Numbered from the stretch's first letter, positions 1 to 11,531 are shown. The stretch: DNA of 64,000 nucleotides from Nematostella vectensis (GCF_932526225.1 NC_064036.1:17754953-17818952); one strand, 5' to 3'. Notes: generated by a model from the letters alone, not told the origin. Made by a program: numbers and translations.

Positions 1-1398
1 GCAAACGAGTCACTAACCCAACTGATGGAAGCCATGCGATCCCTCGCCATTATCCCCATTGCTACCTGTGTGCTCCGCACTGAACTCCTCCAGATGCGAC
101 AAGAGCGAGACGAGTCATTCAGGTCCTTCACGGCCAAAGTAAGAGGCAAAGCCGAAACCTGCGCCTACAACGCGAAGTGCTCATGTAGTCGTCCCGTCGA
201 CTACACAGACCACGTAATCCGTGACGTCATCATTAACGGACTATACGATAACGAGATTCGGAGGGAAGTCCTGGGCATTGACGGTATCCTGGAGAAGCCG
301 ATAAATCAAGTCATCGCCGTAGTAGAGAGTAAGGAAATGGCACGCAACGCCCTGCCCCCTTCCCCCTCATTATCCGCCGTCTCATCCTTCCAGAGACAGA
401 AAACAAACTCACCGCACCCTGCCTCAAGCCCCCCTCAAGCGGATCAGGCGAAAGAAGCAACATGCCCCGGATGTCAAAAGACATTCAAGCTGTTTACCGA
501 AGGAACTCGCGGATGGAACAAAAAACCGCACCAGCTGTGCATCGACTGTCATAGGGTGAACCGGCGATCAAGACGCCCACAGCGACAGCCTCAACAACGC
601 TCGCCCCAGGCCCCGACGGTCCATGCCAACCAAGCAGAGCCGATTGCTCAGATATCATCCCTCCACGGTGAGACGAAACAAGATACCCGCCCCACCACAC
701 ACGCCACCACGGCCAAGCGGCCCGTACGTCTAGACCACCACATCTTCTCCAAGGGAGAATGGAAGCGAGCCCGCTTCAGGGATCACCCCAGGGTACCAAT
801 CACAATCTCGCTCGCACGAAAGGGCAGACATCGGAAGGAAACCGCCGACACCACCCCCGACATACACGCCGCCGTGTCTGCCATAGCAGAAACAGGAGGA
901 CAATCCGACCTATGGTCCCTGGCGGACTTCTTAGCATGTGGCTTCTCGAGAGAAGAGCTCCAACCCATCAGACCTAGCCTAACGGCGGCTAATAACTCGC
1001 CCATATCCATAGAAGGGGCGTTCTTCGCCAAACTCAGCGCAACATCCTACAGTGGACAATCCACGACGTCATTCTCCATGGTGTACGTGAGCAGCTCGGT
1101 ACGAGATATGTACCTTTCTTACGACTCGCTTCTGAACCTAGACCTCCTGCCGCACTGTTTCCCACGCCCTGATGACGTCACAAAGGCCTCTAACGAGCGA
1201 CGACCCGCCTCACAAAATAAAACCCGCCCCAACTACACCTCGCCAACCACCAATGCCGCTCGCATCGTCAACGAAGGATGTACCAAACCTGCCTCTGAAC
1301 ATGACGTCACATGTTCGTGCCCCCAGCGTGAGACAACCCCACCACGCCCCCTTCAGAGCTGCCGTTCCCCTGCACACCAGCGAACAACACTAAGATGA
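1..1398 (+). CDS. gag-pro: Gag plus degenerate aspartic-protease region of Gypsy copy 1 (5' partial)
   Basis: The frame is open from base 1, so the visible Met at 25 is internal. Gag packages the element RNA; the following protease matures the polyprotein. Around codons 140-185 there is a CxxC...CxxC zinc motif (CPGC ... CIDC) in place of the usual CCHC knuckle. The protease-like region lies near 880-1170, with SDLWSLADFLACGF after the active-site triplet. That triplet reads ETG rather than DTG, so the catalytic Asp appears lost. The tail after about 1170 is basic and Pro-rich and runs to a stop at 1398, 4 nt into the next frame. Confidence 0.85.
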   Translation, partial: ANESLTQLMEAMRSLAIIPIATCVLRTELLQMRQERDESFRSFTAKVRGKAETCAYNAKCSCSRPVDYTDHVIRDVIINGLYDNEIRREVLGIDGILEKPINQVIAVVESKEMARNALPPSPSLSAVSSFQRQKTNSPHPASSPPQADQAKEATCPGCQKTFKLFTEGTRGWNKKPHQLCIDCHRVNRRSRRPQRQPQQRSPQAPTVHANQAEPIAQISSLHGETKQDTRPTTHATTAKRPVRLDHHIFSKGEWKRARFRDHPRVPITISLARKGRHRKETADTTPDIHAAVSAIAETGGQSDLWSLADFLACGFSREELQPIRPSLTAANNSPISIEGAFFAKLSATSYSGQSTTSFSMVYVSSSVRDMYLSYDSLLNLDLLPHCFPRPDDVTKASNERRPASQNKTRPNYTSPTTNAARIVNEGCTKPASEHDVTCSCPQRETTPPRPLQSCRSPAHQRTTLR

Positions 1399-2779
1399 AA
1401 GCCTGGCTCCTGAACAGATACGCCTCGTCCACGCTTAATACCTGCCCTCATCGAGCACTCCCTTGCATGGAGGGCCCGCCCGTAGAGATCCACGTGGACC
1501 CCACCGCCAAACCCACTGCCTGCCACACACCGGCCAATATACCCCTCCACTGGCAAAAACGCGTGTACGAAGACCTCCTCCGTGATGAAGCCCTTTGGCG
1601 TGGTAGAGCGAGTCCCCTATGGCGAACCAGTCACGTGGTGCCACAGAATGGTAGTCACACGGAAGCACGATGGATCACCTCGCCGCACAGTGGACCTCTC
1701 ACCACTCAACAAGTACTGCCAACGCGAGACGTATGCGACGGAATCACCGTTTCAACTCGCGCGGCGCATTCCCAACGACACATGGAAGACCGTGACCGAC
1801 GCATGGAACGGTTACCACAGCGTACCCTTACGCTCATCAGACCGCCACCTGACCACCTTTATCACTCCATTTGGCCGCTGGCGCTACACACGGGCACCCC
1901 AAGGCTTCCTCTCCTCGGGGGATGGATACAATCGGAGGTTCGACGCCATCCTAGCTGAATTTGAGCGCAAAGAACGATGCGTTGACGACACGGTGCACTA
2001 CGACCATGACCTGGAACAACACTGGTGGAGGACCATCGAATTCCTCACTCGCGTCGGACAGGCTGGGATAGTCCTCAATCCCGACAAATTTCAGTTCGCC
2101 GGGAGGAGCGTGGACTTCGCGGGATTCCACGTCTCAGACCACACCATTGAGCCACTCCCGAAATACCTCGACGCCATCAGAGAATTTCCCACCCCAACTA
2201 GCACGACAGACATCAGAAGCTGGTTTGGCCTGGTGAACCAAGTGTCCAATTACGCGCAACTCCGCGATCTGATGGCACCCTTTAAGCCATTCCTGAGTCC
2301 CCGCCACAAGTTCTTATGGTCATCCGAGCTCGAAGAAGCATTTCAAGCCTCCAAAGAAAAAATTGTCAAAGCCATCCGCGAGGGAGTGGAGATTTTAGCG
2401 AGGGATCGGATACTTTTTACTACAGCAGCACTGCAGTTGCTCCTCCGGCATGCCCGACTGCTGTCCCGGGGGATGGGGAATCACCCTCGCCGGCTCCCGC
2501 TTCCTGTCGCCCGCCGAACAACGCTACGCTGCCATCGAGGGAGAGGCCCTCGCCGTCGCTTGGGGACTGGAACAGACCCGCTACTTTACACAAGGGTGCG
2601 ACAACCTTGTGATCATCACCGACCACAAACCCCTGATCTTCGGCGATCGCACCCTGGATGAAATCTCGAACTCGCGACTCTTCCGCCTCAAGCAGCGCAC
2701 CCTACCATGGCGTTTCGAGATACACCACCTGCCCGGAAAAAGAAACTACGCAGCAGATGCCACATCTAGACACCCATCC
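1395..2779 (+). pseudogene. pol: Gypsy copy 1 reverse transcriptase and RNase H, frameshifted
   Basis: This is the polymerase part of Pol, which copies element RNA into DNA. Three frames must be joined: 1395 to about 1595 (RT N-terminus, including PVEIHVDP), about 1595 to about 2415 (RT core, with SPLNKYC, the FGRWRYTRAPQGF block and the catalytic CVDD), and about 2450-2779 (RNase H, with EGEALAVAWGLEQTRYF and TDHKPLI). The first switch looks like a 1-nt insertion. The second also loses the first RNase H Asp block, so it includes a deletion. The catalytic box is CVDD instead of the more usual Y/FVDD. The last frame stops at 2780-2782, 66 nt before the integrase frame. Confidence 0.85.
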
Positions 2780-2848
2780 TAGTCAAACACGGAAGAGAAA
2801 GCCCCCCTATGCTCGGCGAATCCCCCTGACGCCGCAGAGATTGCGCTA

Positions 2849-4330
2849 ATGACCGCCATACGGGACACTGCCCAAGAGCTAGGCGCCATCTCCTGGACCC
2901 TCCTCGCGCAGGAAACCCAACTTAACAAAGATGACCCCACCCTGGCAAACCTTGGACCCATTTACGAATCCATTTACCAGGAGGAGGGCGTCCTCATGTA
3001 CCAAGATCGAGTGGTGGTCCCCCCGTCCGTACGTCAGCGGGTACTCCACAGCCTGCACGCCGCTCACCAAGGAACCTCATCGATGGAACAGCGGGCCCGG
3101 TCCATCGTATACTGGCCTGGCATGTCGAATGACATACGTGTCACCAGGGAGAAATGCCACGACTGTAACAGGAACGCGCCGTCACAGGCCAGAACCCCCC
3201 CTCTTCCCACTGCGCCACCATCAACCCCGTTCGAAGCAGTGTTCGCCGACTTCTTCGACTACAAAGGTTACCATTACCTCGTCGTAGGAGATCGCCTCTC
3301 TGGCTGGGTAGAAGTCTTAAGTTCCCCAGCCACAACCAACCTTGCAGGAAGCACAGGATTAATTCGCCACCTCCGCACCTTCTTCGCCACGTTCGGCGTA
3401 CCCGAGGAGCTCTCGAGTGACGGAGGCCCAGAGTTCACCGCCAAGGCTACGGAGGACTTCCTACGCACCTGGGACGTCAAACAACGTCTGTCTTCAGTCA
3501 GCTTCCCACAGTCCAACGGCAGGGCCGAGGTGGCAGTTAAAACTGCAAAGCGTCTACTGCTATCCAACACTGGTCCCACGGGAAGCCTTGACCAGGACCG
3601 ATTCCTGAGAGCCATCCTACAGCTGCTGAACACACCCTACCAGGACTGCAGTTTATCACCGGCCCAGATCATTTTTGGGCGCCCCCTGAGGGACACACTC
3701 GCATTTGTCAACCGCCTGGATAAGTTCTCCAACCCCCACATACGACCCCTCTGGCGTCAGGCATGGGCGGCGAAGGAGGACGCACTCCGAACGCGGATCT
3801 CCCGCACAACAGAGTCCCTCAGAGAGCACGCGCGACCCCTCCGCCCCCTCGCCATCGGCACAAGAGTCTTCCTGCAGAACCAGCAGGGCCCTAACCCGAA
3901 CAAGTGGGACAGATCAGGGGTAGTCGTCGAAGCAGCAGGACACGATCAATACCGTGTGAAGGTAGATGGCTCCGGACGCGTAACACTACGAAACCGCCGC
4001 TTCCTACGTGCGTACACACCAGCCTTACCAACCATACCACAGGCGCCGTCAGGGGCCCCAGCAAAGACGCCATCAATGGCTCCAGCCGCCCCATCCCCGC
4101 CCTCTCAAACATGTCACCATACTAATAGGACGGCGACACCAGCCACCACACCAGGTGTTCCCACCCCTGACCTCGCCACAGCCGCCCTAGCACTACAAGT
4201 ATCGCCTGAAGAACCTGACGCTGCTGAAGCGATGACTCTGCCATCCCCACCCAACGCAGCGGCACGCCCCCGTCGCACCATACGACGACCCAAACAGTTT
4301 GAACCTGAGACAGGGACATGGACCGAATGA
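2849..4330 (+). CDS. int: Gypsy copy 1 integrase
   Basis: About 490 residues, open throughout. Integrase joins the cDNA ends to host DNA. Visible parts: an HHCC zinc domain (HAAHQGT ... CHDC, residues about 70-110); the DDE core with Asp in FADFFDYKG (about 132), Asp in SSDGGPEF (about 190) and Glu in NGRAEVAVK (about 226); and a C-terminal GPY/F-like small-barrel region (VFLQNQQGPNPNKWDRSG). A Pro/Thr-rich tail follows. All catalytic residues are present. The shown Met is a convenience: in the live element this would be the C-terminal part of a Gag-Pol or Pol polyprotein. Confidence 0.9.
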   Translation: MTAIRDTAQELGAISWTLLAQETQLNKDDPTLANLGPIYESIYQEEGVLMYQDRVVVPPSVRQRVLHSLHAAHQGTSSMEQRARSIVYWPGMSNDIRVTREKCHDCNRNAPSQARTPPLPTAPPSTPFEAVFADFFDYKGYHYLVVGDRLSGWVEVLSSPATTNLAGSTGLIRHLRTFFATFGVPEELSSDGGPEFTAKATEDFLRTWDVKQRLSSVSFPQSNGRAEVAVKTAKRLLLSNTGPTGSLDQDRFLRAILQLLNTPYQDCSLSPAQIIFGRPLRDTLAFVNRLDKFSNPHIRPLWRQAWAAKEDALRTRISRTTESLREHARPLRPLAIGTRVFLQNQQGPNPNKWDRSGVVVEAAGHDQYRVKVDGSGRVTLRNRRFLRAYTPALPTIPQAPSGAPAKTPSMAPAAPSPPSQTCHHTNRTATPATTPGVPTPDLATAALALQVSPEEPDAAEAMTLPSPPNAAARPRRTIRRPKQFEPETGTWTE

Positions 4331-4385
4331 GTCCTCACCCCTATGCCCCACCATCATTGTGACATTGGTCCTCGGACTGGGGGGA

Positions 4386-4635
4386 TGAAGGGACTACCTC
4401 TGACCGATCCGATGGCTCAAGAAGACCGCTGACAGGTCTCCTCGGTCGGCCATCTTGGATCACGGTCATTCGTTATGCTCCGAGATACAGAGACACACTG
4501 ACTCTTATCGTAAGTTTGTTACCTTAGATGATTAGCCAATTGTTTGTATTAGGTATTATCGGTTTGTATTGTAGAATCGTATCATCGTTTGTGATTAAAG
4601 ACCATAAACAATCTACAATCGAGGAGTTTTCTTCA
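4386..4635 (+). repeat. 3' LTR of Gypsy copy 1 (250 bp)
   Basis: Starts TGAAGGGACTACC and ends GAGTTTTCTTCA (TG...CA ends). It matches the reverse complement of the two 264-bp LTRs at 12923-13186 and 15568-15831, differing mainly by a deletion of about 14 bp near 4555. The 10-mer AATCGTATCA at 4575-4584 is the exact complement of the sequence next to the 5' LTR in copy 2, and so probably marks the start of R. Confidence 0.92.
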
Positions 4636-4989
4636 CGCTCTAAACTCGTAAAATTCATCTTCTTGGGAAGAAAAAAAAACACCACAAACGTATACATCCC
4701 AACTAAGTTTATTTCATGAATAAGAGCATGAAGATATAACTAATAGATGTTTATTTGCGTGATTTCGTATGTCCATAGAAATTCTTCACTGACGCGGGTG
4801 GGAAGCCTGTGGACAGCATAGATCAAAGTTACCCCAATTTAGTAAATCCCACTTTTAGCCATTAAATAATATCTATATCTATTGTCGGAGTGTTGTATAA
4901 GTTTTCGAGCGAGACTCTCGCTTATTGACCAACCATAGGGTGCGAATGGAGTTGTGCATTACACAAAAACCAAGAAGTGCATCCTAGGA

Positions 4990-5312
4990 GGGGGGGGGGG
5001 ACTCCGATAAAAACAGACGGGGGTGATCGTCGGCAAAATCCGCGATTTTAAACCTGAGGGATGGGTGGGCGTGGTCAACAGAAATTCTTACCCCTAAGAG
5101 ATAACAAATTGTGTGTGGTTGAAAGCATTTTTAACCCTATGAGATAGCAAGATGGGGAAAAAACGTTGAACATCCACTAAAGGGCGAATTTTGTACCCTA
5201 AGAGATTGTAAATTCGAAAAAATCCGTCGACACCCCCTAAGGGATGGCAGTCAAAATGTTAAACCCTAAAAAAGGAACGATCGCCCCTGACTATTCTGGA
5301 GAGTCCCCCCTC
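4990..5312. repeat. Possible MITE with internal CCCTAAGAGAT repeats
   Basis: The ends are imperfect inverted repeats: GGGGGACTCC ... GGGGGTGATCGTC on the left against GACGATCG-like ... GGAGAGTCCCCCC on the right. Inside, the phrase CCCTAAGAGAT or a near variant occurs four times at about 50-60 bp spacing. No ORF. The flanking bases are homopolymeric, so no target duplication can be read. The rest of 4636-5346 shows no gene. Confidence 0.45.
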
Positions 5313-5346
5313 CCTCGGGCAGTAAAGTTTGAGTTGAGTTTTGAGT

Positions 5347-8053
5347 AACTCGATGGCCTTCAGGTCCTTTTGTCATATCGATGACCTTCAGGTGCTTTTG
5401 TTATATCGATGGCCTTCAGGTGCTTTTGTTATATAGATGGCCTTCAGGTGCTTTTGTTACATGGATGACCTTCAGGTGCTTTTGTTATATTGAAGACCTT
5501 CAGGTGCTTTTGTTACATGGATGACCTTCAGGTGCTTTTGTTATATTGATGACCTTCAGGTACTTTTGTTATATCGATGACCTTCAGTTGCTTTTGTTAT
5601 ATCGATGACATTCAGCTGCTTTTGTTATAACGATGGCCTTCAGGTGCTTTTGTTATATCGATGGCCTTCAGGTGCTTTTGTTATATGGATGGCCTTCAGG
5701 TGATTTTGTTATATGGATGACCTTCAGGCGCTTTTGTTTTATTGATGACCTTCAGTTGCTTTTGTTATATGGATGACCTTCAGGTGCTTTTGTTATATCG
5801 ATGACCTTCAGTTGCTTTTGTTATATGGATGACCTTCAGGTGCTTTTGTTATATCGATGACCTTCAGGTGCTTTGTTATATCGATGGCCTTCAGGTGCTT
5901 TGTTATATCGATGACATTTAGCTGCTTTTGTTATAACGATGGCCTTCAGGTGCTTTTGTTATATAGATGGCCTTCAGGTGCTTTTGTTATATGGATGGCT
6001 TTCAGGTGATTTTGTTATATGGATGACCTTCAGGTGCTTTTGTTATATTGATGACCTTCAGGTGCTTTTGTTATATAGATGACCTTCAATTGCTTTTGTT
6101 ATATGGATGACCTCCAAGTGCTTTTGTTACATCGATGACCTTCAGGTGCTTTTGTTATATCGATGGCCCTCGAGTGCTTTTGTTATATCGATGACCTTCA
6201 GGTGCTTTTGTTATATCGATGACCTTAGGTGCTTATGTTATATCGATGACCTTCAGGTGCTTTTGTGATATCGATGGCCTTCAGGTGCTTTTGTTATATC
6301 GATTGGCTTCAGGTGCTTTTGTTATACGAATGACCTTCAGGTGGTTTTGTTATCTCGATGATCTTCAGGTGCTTTTGTTATATCAATGATCTTCAGGTGC
6401 TTTTGTTATATCGATGACCTTCAGGTGCTTTTGTTATATCGATGACCTTCAAGTGTTTTCGTTATATCGATGACCTTCAGGTGCTTTTGTTATATCGATG
6501 ACCTTCGGGTGCTTTTGTTATATCGATGACCTTCAAGTGTTTTCGTTATATCGATGGCCTTCAGGTACTTTTGTTATATGGATGGCCTTCAGGTGCTTTT
6601 GTTATTTGGATGACCTTCAGGTGCTATTGATATATCGATGGCCTTCAGGTGCTTTAGTTATATAGATGACCTTCAGGTGCGTTTGTTATATCGATGGTCT
6701 TCAGGTGTTTTTTGTTATATCGATGGCCTTTAGGTGCTTTTGTTATATGGATGACCTTCAGTTGCTTTTGTTATATGGATGACCTTCAGGTGCTTTTGTT
6801 ATATCGATGACCTTCAGGTGCTTTGTTATATCGATGGCCTTCAGGTGCTTTTGTTATATAGAAGGCCTTTAGGTGCTTTGTTATATCGATGACCTTCAGG
6901 TGCTTTGTTATATCGATGACCTTCAGCTGCTTTATTATATCGATGACCTTCAGGTGCTTTTGTGATATCGATGGCCTTCAGGTGCTTTTGTTATATAGAT
7001 GGCCTTCAGGTGCTTTTGTTATATGGATGGCTTTCAGGTGCATTTGTTATATCGATGAGCTTCTGGTGCTTTTGTTATATCGATGACCTTCAAGTGTTTT
7101 AGTTATATCGATGGCCTTCAGGTGCTTTTGTTATATGGATGGCCTTCAGGTGCTTTTGTTATATGGATGACCTTCAGGTGCTTTTGTTATATCGATTACC
7201 TTCAGGTGCTTTTGTTATATTGATGACCTTCAGGTGCTTTTGTTATGCGGATGACCTTCAGGTGCTTTTGTTATATCGATGACCTTCAGGTGCTTTTGTT
7301 ATATTGATGACCTTCAGCTGCTTTTGTTATATGGATGACCTTCAGGTGCTTTTGTTTTACGGATGGCCTTCAGGTGCTTTTGTTATATGGATGACCTCCA
7401 AGTGCTTTTGTTTATCGATGACATTCAGGTGCTTTTGTTATATGGATGACCTCAAAGTGCTTTTGTTTATCGATGACATTCAGGTGCTTTTGTTATATGG
7501 ATGACCTCAAAGTGATTTTGTTATATCGATGACCTTCATTTGCTTTTGTTATATCGATGGCCTTGAGGTGCTTGTGTTATATCGATGGCCTTCGGGTGTT
7601 TTTGTTATATCGATGACCTTCAAGTGTTTTCGTTATATCGATGGCCTTCAGGTGCTTTTGTTATATCGATGGCCATCAGGTGTTTTTGTTATATCGATGG
7701 GCTTCAGGTGCTTTTGTTATACGAATGACCTTCAGGTGCTTTTATTATATCGATGACCTTCAGGTGCTTTTGTTATATCGATGACCATCAGGTGCTTTTG
7801 TTATACGGGTGACCTTTAGGTGCGTTTGTTTTATCGATGACCAGGTGCTTTGTTATATCGATGGCCTTCAGGTGCTTTTGTTATTTGGATGGCCTTCAGG
7901 TGCTTTTGTTATATCGATAACCTTCAGGTGATTTTGTTATATCGATGACCTTCAGATGCTTTTGTTATATCAATGGCCTTCAGGTGCTTTTGTTATATCG
8001 ATGGGCTTTAGGTGCTTTTGTTATACGAATGACCTTCAGGTGCTTTTGTTATA
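5347..8053 (+). repeat. 28-bp satellite array, about 96 copies
   Basis: The unit reads approximately ATGACCTTCAGG followed by TGCTTTTGTTATATCG, 28 bp, with many single-base variants (GATGGCC/GATGACC, TATATCG/TATATGG) and occasional 1-bp deletions. The period is not a multiple of three, so the three frames give one 28-residue peptide repeat; short open frames here are by-products, not genes. No flanking gene is evident. Confidence 0.95.
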
Positions 8054-8261
8054 TGCTTTTATACAGGGTAATCGAAAGAAGTAGGGAAAACTTTATCTAA
8101 CTTATTCAGCTGCCAACTTGATGAAGTTAAATAGTGTGTTTGGCACCGAAGCAACTCAAAGTTCACAAAGTAATTTCGAACTTTTAGCAAGATTTCCTGA
8201 AACGAGATTTATCGCTATATGTACTACATTTCATTAGAATGGCACTGAGTGCGCGTCAACT

Positions 8262-8392
8262 CGCCACCAACACAAACTCGCCATCACCATTGGGTAACTT
8301 GCCAGTACTATTGGGTAACTCGCCAACATTATTGGGTAACTCGCCGACACTATTTGGTAACTCGCTAACCTTATTTTTAACTCGCCACCGCC
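8262..8392. repeat. Short degenerate tandem repeat of about 21 bp
   Basis: The phrase TTGGGTAACTCGCCAAC recurs about six times with substitutions. It gives a spurious GELPN-type repeat peptide on the minus strand. No supporting gene context. Confidence 0.6.
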
Positions 8393-9781
8393 GTAAGTTG
8401 CGGTGAGGTGTGTGGTGGTAAGTTGACCGTAAAACGCTGAGAACATCAGTGTTGTGAGATTCCCCAATTAAATCCATGGAACATCAATGATAAATAATAT
8501 GAAGGGTTTTTACTTTCCACTCTGAGTACAGTCATTTAAAAACTATAAAGTATGTAAAACACTTGAGTAAAACATTTAGGGAATTCACTGCAATAGGATA
8601 AGAACTTTTTGTGTAAATGTGGGAAAACGTACACTAGAGAAAAAGCGTTCGGCATATGAACGAAAAAATATCGTTCGAAGGATTATGCAGACGCTTTTAC
8701 GATATTCAGAACGATATCAGGTTTCTACGAGAAAAGATCTCCCATTTTCAAGATCGTTTCTCTGAAGTCAAGTCGTTTGTTCTAAGGCAATATCGTTCTT
8801 CCGAAGACAAGATCGATCTTCCTGTTTTTAAAATCGTCCATCACCGAGGTTAACACTCGAAGGCGAGAGCGTTTTTCCGATTTTCAAGATCGTTTATCCG
8901 AAGAAAAAATCGGCTCCACGAAGACAAGAACTTCTTTCCGGGATTTGGAAAACATTTATAAGTGCGAGAAAACCCCTAACAGCCTTAAGGCAAAAACGTT
9001 CTTCCGATTTTGATAATCGTTACAAAAAATGCAACATCGCTCTCTCGAGAAATGCTTGGTTTGTTGATTTTAATTATGAGCTATATTTCAGCTTAGCCAA
9101 GAGACCACAATGTAAGAGAACATATCTCCCGTATTAGGGTATGTTTCAATGATAAGTCTTTGGAGTTCAAAGACAAAGGGACAAATACCGTGAGATTAAA
9201 AGGTTAAATTTATTCGTTAGATTAGACTTAGAAATTTGTTTAAAGAGGAATATTTATTTATCTTATTTAGTCGCTTTCATCACGCTACAAAATCAGAAAA
9301 AGAAGCAAGTAACGTGATGAAGCAAACGGACTCGATGTCCCTTCCCACGGGTTACCTGTGCCCCAGATAGCCTGGGTTACCCACCCATAAGGCCTTGCGA
9401 TTGCTAAAACACGTTGGCGCCATTTTGAAAAATGAAAAATGCTTATTCGTGTCTGCATCAGCGTTGAAATATGAAATTTCCCAGCTTTTTTTTAAGCAAG
9501 AGCACGAAAGATGGATGTTCAGAATTAATTGAACCTTCTAACTGGTGTAGAGGAAGGTGAATTGTTCTGAAGACATACCAAGAAGAGGCTGAGACTCGTA
9601 AAGGTATCGTCTTCGATTTGCTGAGGTCATCCTATCATGAACTTCATTCATTCTTCGAACTTCATTCCACCTTCATTTTAATGCATAAGTTTTTGTTTCA
9701 ACTAACTTAACTTATAGTTCAGCTAGTGATATATTATATTGATTGAAGTTTTATTTGATGAAATAATTTCCTTCTTCGCAG
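8393..9781. other. Non-coding stretch, no gene recognised
   Basis: AT-rich sequence. Between 8640 and 9040 there are loosely repeated phrases related to TTCTTCCGATTTTCAAGATCGTT, with no consistent period. A 65-codon frame at 8656-8853 is made of these phrases and is not convincing as a gene. Confidence 0.5.
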
Positions 9782-9885
9782 TATTCAAATTCAAGCACAT
9801 CCAAGGCCACACTAGAACGCGTTCAGACGACCCAGCTTTGAAAGTCTACTGTATGCAAAGCTCAGACCCGTTACAGATTGCTCAG
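9782..9885 (+). CDS. Candidate internal exon of an unidentified gene
   Basis: A 104-nt segment bounded by a pyrimidine-rich acceptor (TTTCCTTCTTCGCAG) and a donor (CTCAG|GTAAAT). One frame is open (starting after two bases), giving a peptide that includes FKFKHIQGHTRTRSDD and KVYCMQSSDPLQIAQ. I found no partner exons nearby, so it may be a chance match to splice-site patterns. Confidence 0.25.
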
Positions 9886-10549
9886 GTAAATCAGATTTAA
9901 CCCGTATTAGACGGTTTGGGAACAGGAATTGTCTAGATACGCGTCAGCCGGGAGCGTTTTATACCCAAACTTTAGACCAGTGAGTTTTATAATTTTGTGA
10001 AACAAAATCGTCCTGTGAACAACATCATCTCGAATCAGCTAAGACTATTAAGAGCTCGGTGGAAGCGATTTGCATTCATGATGCAATTTTAATCTAGAGC
10101 TATTTGTAAAGAGCTAGAACCATGAAAAATCTGACTTAAACCTGGCGTGTTCATTAGTATCTTGTGGGATACTATTTTGCATGATACACGATATAAATTG
10201 TATATATGCGTTTTTGTTCTTTTTATAATTCCTGCTTGGTTTTATGCAATGAAATACGTGAAGTTTCAACATTTTTACTGAGGTAAGTGCCTCACTTATT
10301 TGACACTTGTTGGTTACAGCCTTACAGTACATACATTAAAAGAATTTGCTATTGATTTTTACAGATTGTCTGTAAAATTAGTTAATTTTCTTTGATTGGA
10401 ATAGATTGATATCTATTATTGGTTCTACAGATTCAAAACAACTTTTTTCATAGTAGGAACACACGTAGAGATTTTTTTATCCATCATAGCGCATGCTATT
10501 TTAGAACATGCACGTTTTTGTTATTTGTAATGTTTTTGTGTCTCGTGCC
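9886..10549. other. AT-rich interval, nothing recognised
   Basis: No convincing ORF, exon or repeat on either strand between the candidate exon and the target duplication of the TIR element. Confidence 0.5.
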
Positions 10550-10557
10550 ACTATTCT

Positions 10558-10655
10558 ACAGTGGCCCATAAGGGACATGCTGCAAATAGAAATAATTGCA
10601 GCAAATAGAAAGAGTTGCAGCAAATAGAAAGAATTGCTGCAAATAAAAAGCGAAT
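10558..10655 (+). repeat. Left terminal and subterminal repeat of the TIR element
   Basis: The terminal 29 bp pair with the right end. They are followed by four copies of a TTGCAGCAAATAGAAAGA-like subterminal motif in alternating forms (TTGCAGCAA / TTGCTGCAA). Such iterated subterminal motifs are typical transposase-binding sites in hAT and related elements. Confidence 0.78.
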
Positions 10656-10690
10656 TGAATCATAATTATAAGTACCTCTGCTGAGATTTT

Positions 10691-10814
10691 CTAGAGTTCA
10701 CATACATCTGGATTTTCCTTGATTGCTTTAAGCAAGCTACAGGTATCCAACCCACATTGAAGTTGAAGAAGTGAAGGCAAACATGGACTTAGCTGATCTT
10801 TAAGACATATCCAT
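10691..10814 (-). CDS. Probable last exon of the G2E3-like gene
   Basis: Acceptor GCTTTATAG; the phase matches the previous exon. It encodes WICLKDQLSPCLPSLLQLQCG ... LLKAIKENPDVCEL and then a TAG. HECT proteins would continue with the C-lobe here; instead the element's left end follows 130 bp later. A donor-like GTATGT lies inside the last codons, so another exon beyond is possible but not seen. Confidence 0.5.
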
Positions 10815-11178
10815 CTATAAAGCAAAAACATAAGAAAAATCAACTTCATATAAGATAACCAAGAGACTTATGACACACATATACATCCACCTCACAAATT
10901 CTAAAAAGGACTTAATGAAAGTGGCATAATGGGCCAAACTCACTCTTTTCATAATTCACTGCATTGTACTAGTTTACAATATTATCAACCTGAGAAACAG
11001 CCTGATTTAATTAATCTGCATTATCTATACAATCTGATTGACTTTTACATTTAGTTGTCATTTCTTTTACCAACAGAAAATGGTACCTAAGCAGTGCATA
11101 ATGGGAATCATGTCTTTTACATGTAAATTGATCATTGAGGTACAATAAACCAAAAACTGGAATTTGTCTCTGCATAAG

Positions 11179-11258
11179 TCTGCCCTGAAGAAGTCTTATT
11201 AAAGACGGAAATTTGGCAGAGTCGAATACCAGTTTTGGTCTATTGTATTTATTCTGGT
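11179..11258 (+). repeat. Interspersed repeat tail, copy A
   Basis: TCTGCCCTGAAGAAGTCTTA and the following bases recur at 17019-17080, where a 17-bp internal piece is missing. The order CTGAAGA, a GTCT/AGAC stem, then GGAAA resembles a decayed hammerhead ribozyme core such as occurs in Penelope-like element ends. This is a resemblance only. Confidence 0.4.
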
Positions 11259-11397
11259 TTACAAACATGACTTTTTGGGCCTTTTGTATTGACTGAGGTA
11301 CAAAAAGTCTGAGGTACAGACTGCATTCCTTTAAACATATAAGTAATTAGAGTGGATTTTCTTTTGAGACTCTAAAACATGATAAAATGAAACTTAC

Positions 11398-11531
11398 TGT
11401 ATGATGGACTTCACAGATGCAACTGTTTCCTTTTGTGGGATACTCATGTAACCAATGCTGTCCAAAACATCTAATACAGCATCACTGGTTGTGACTTCTT
11501 TTACTTCATCATCAGTTGCAGCACTTGATAA
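11398..11531 (-). CDS. HECT-region exon of the G2E3-like gene
   Basis: Acceptor ATTTATAG, donor ACA|GTAAGT. Begins LSSAATDDEVKEVTTSDAV and continues VLDVLDSIGYMSIPQKETV. Phase 0 at the start, phase 2 at the end, which matches the exon at 10691-10814. Confidence 0.6.

Larger units (their letters stand above)
1..4635 (+). mobile_element. Gypsy (Ty3-like) LTR retrotransposon, copy 1, 5' end outside window
   Basis: The order of domains is Gag, protease-like region, reverse transcriptase, RNase H, integrase and 3' LTR, which is the Gypsy/Ty3 arrangement (integrase after RNase H). The 5' LTR and roughly the first 120 Gag codons lie upstream of the window, as shown by comparison with the second copy at 12923-15831, whose Gag start is present. 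A purine-rich tract (G6 followed by A) immediately precedes the 3' LTR. Pol is broken by at least two frameshifts (about 1595 and 2400-2450), while the integrase frame is intact, so the copy is probably dead but not old. Confidence 0.93.

Noticed and set aside
6889-7756. Open frames with DDLQVLLLYRW-type peptides inside the 28-bp array
   Set aside because: They arise from the repeat itself, cycle through all frames and have no start or splice context.
5347-8053. CRISPR array
   Set aside because: There are no unique spacers between repeats, and the sequence is eukaryotic.
11011-11268. 85-codon minus-strand frame inside the TIR element
   Set aside because: It overlaps an interspersed repeat read in antisense and lies within an intron of the HECT-type gene.
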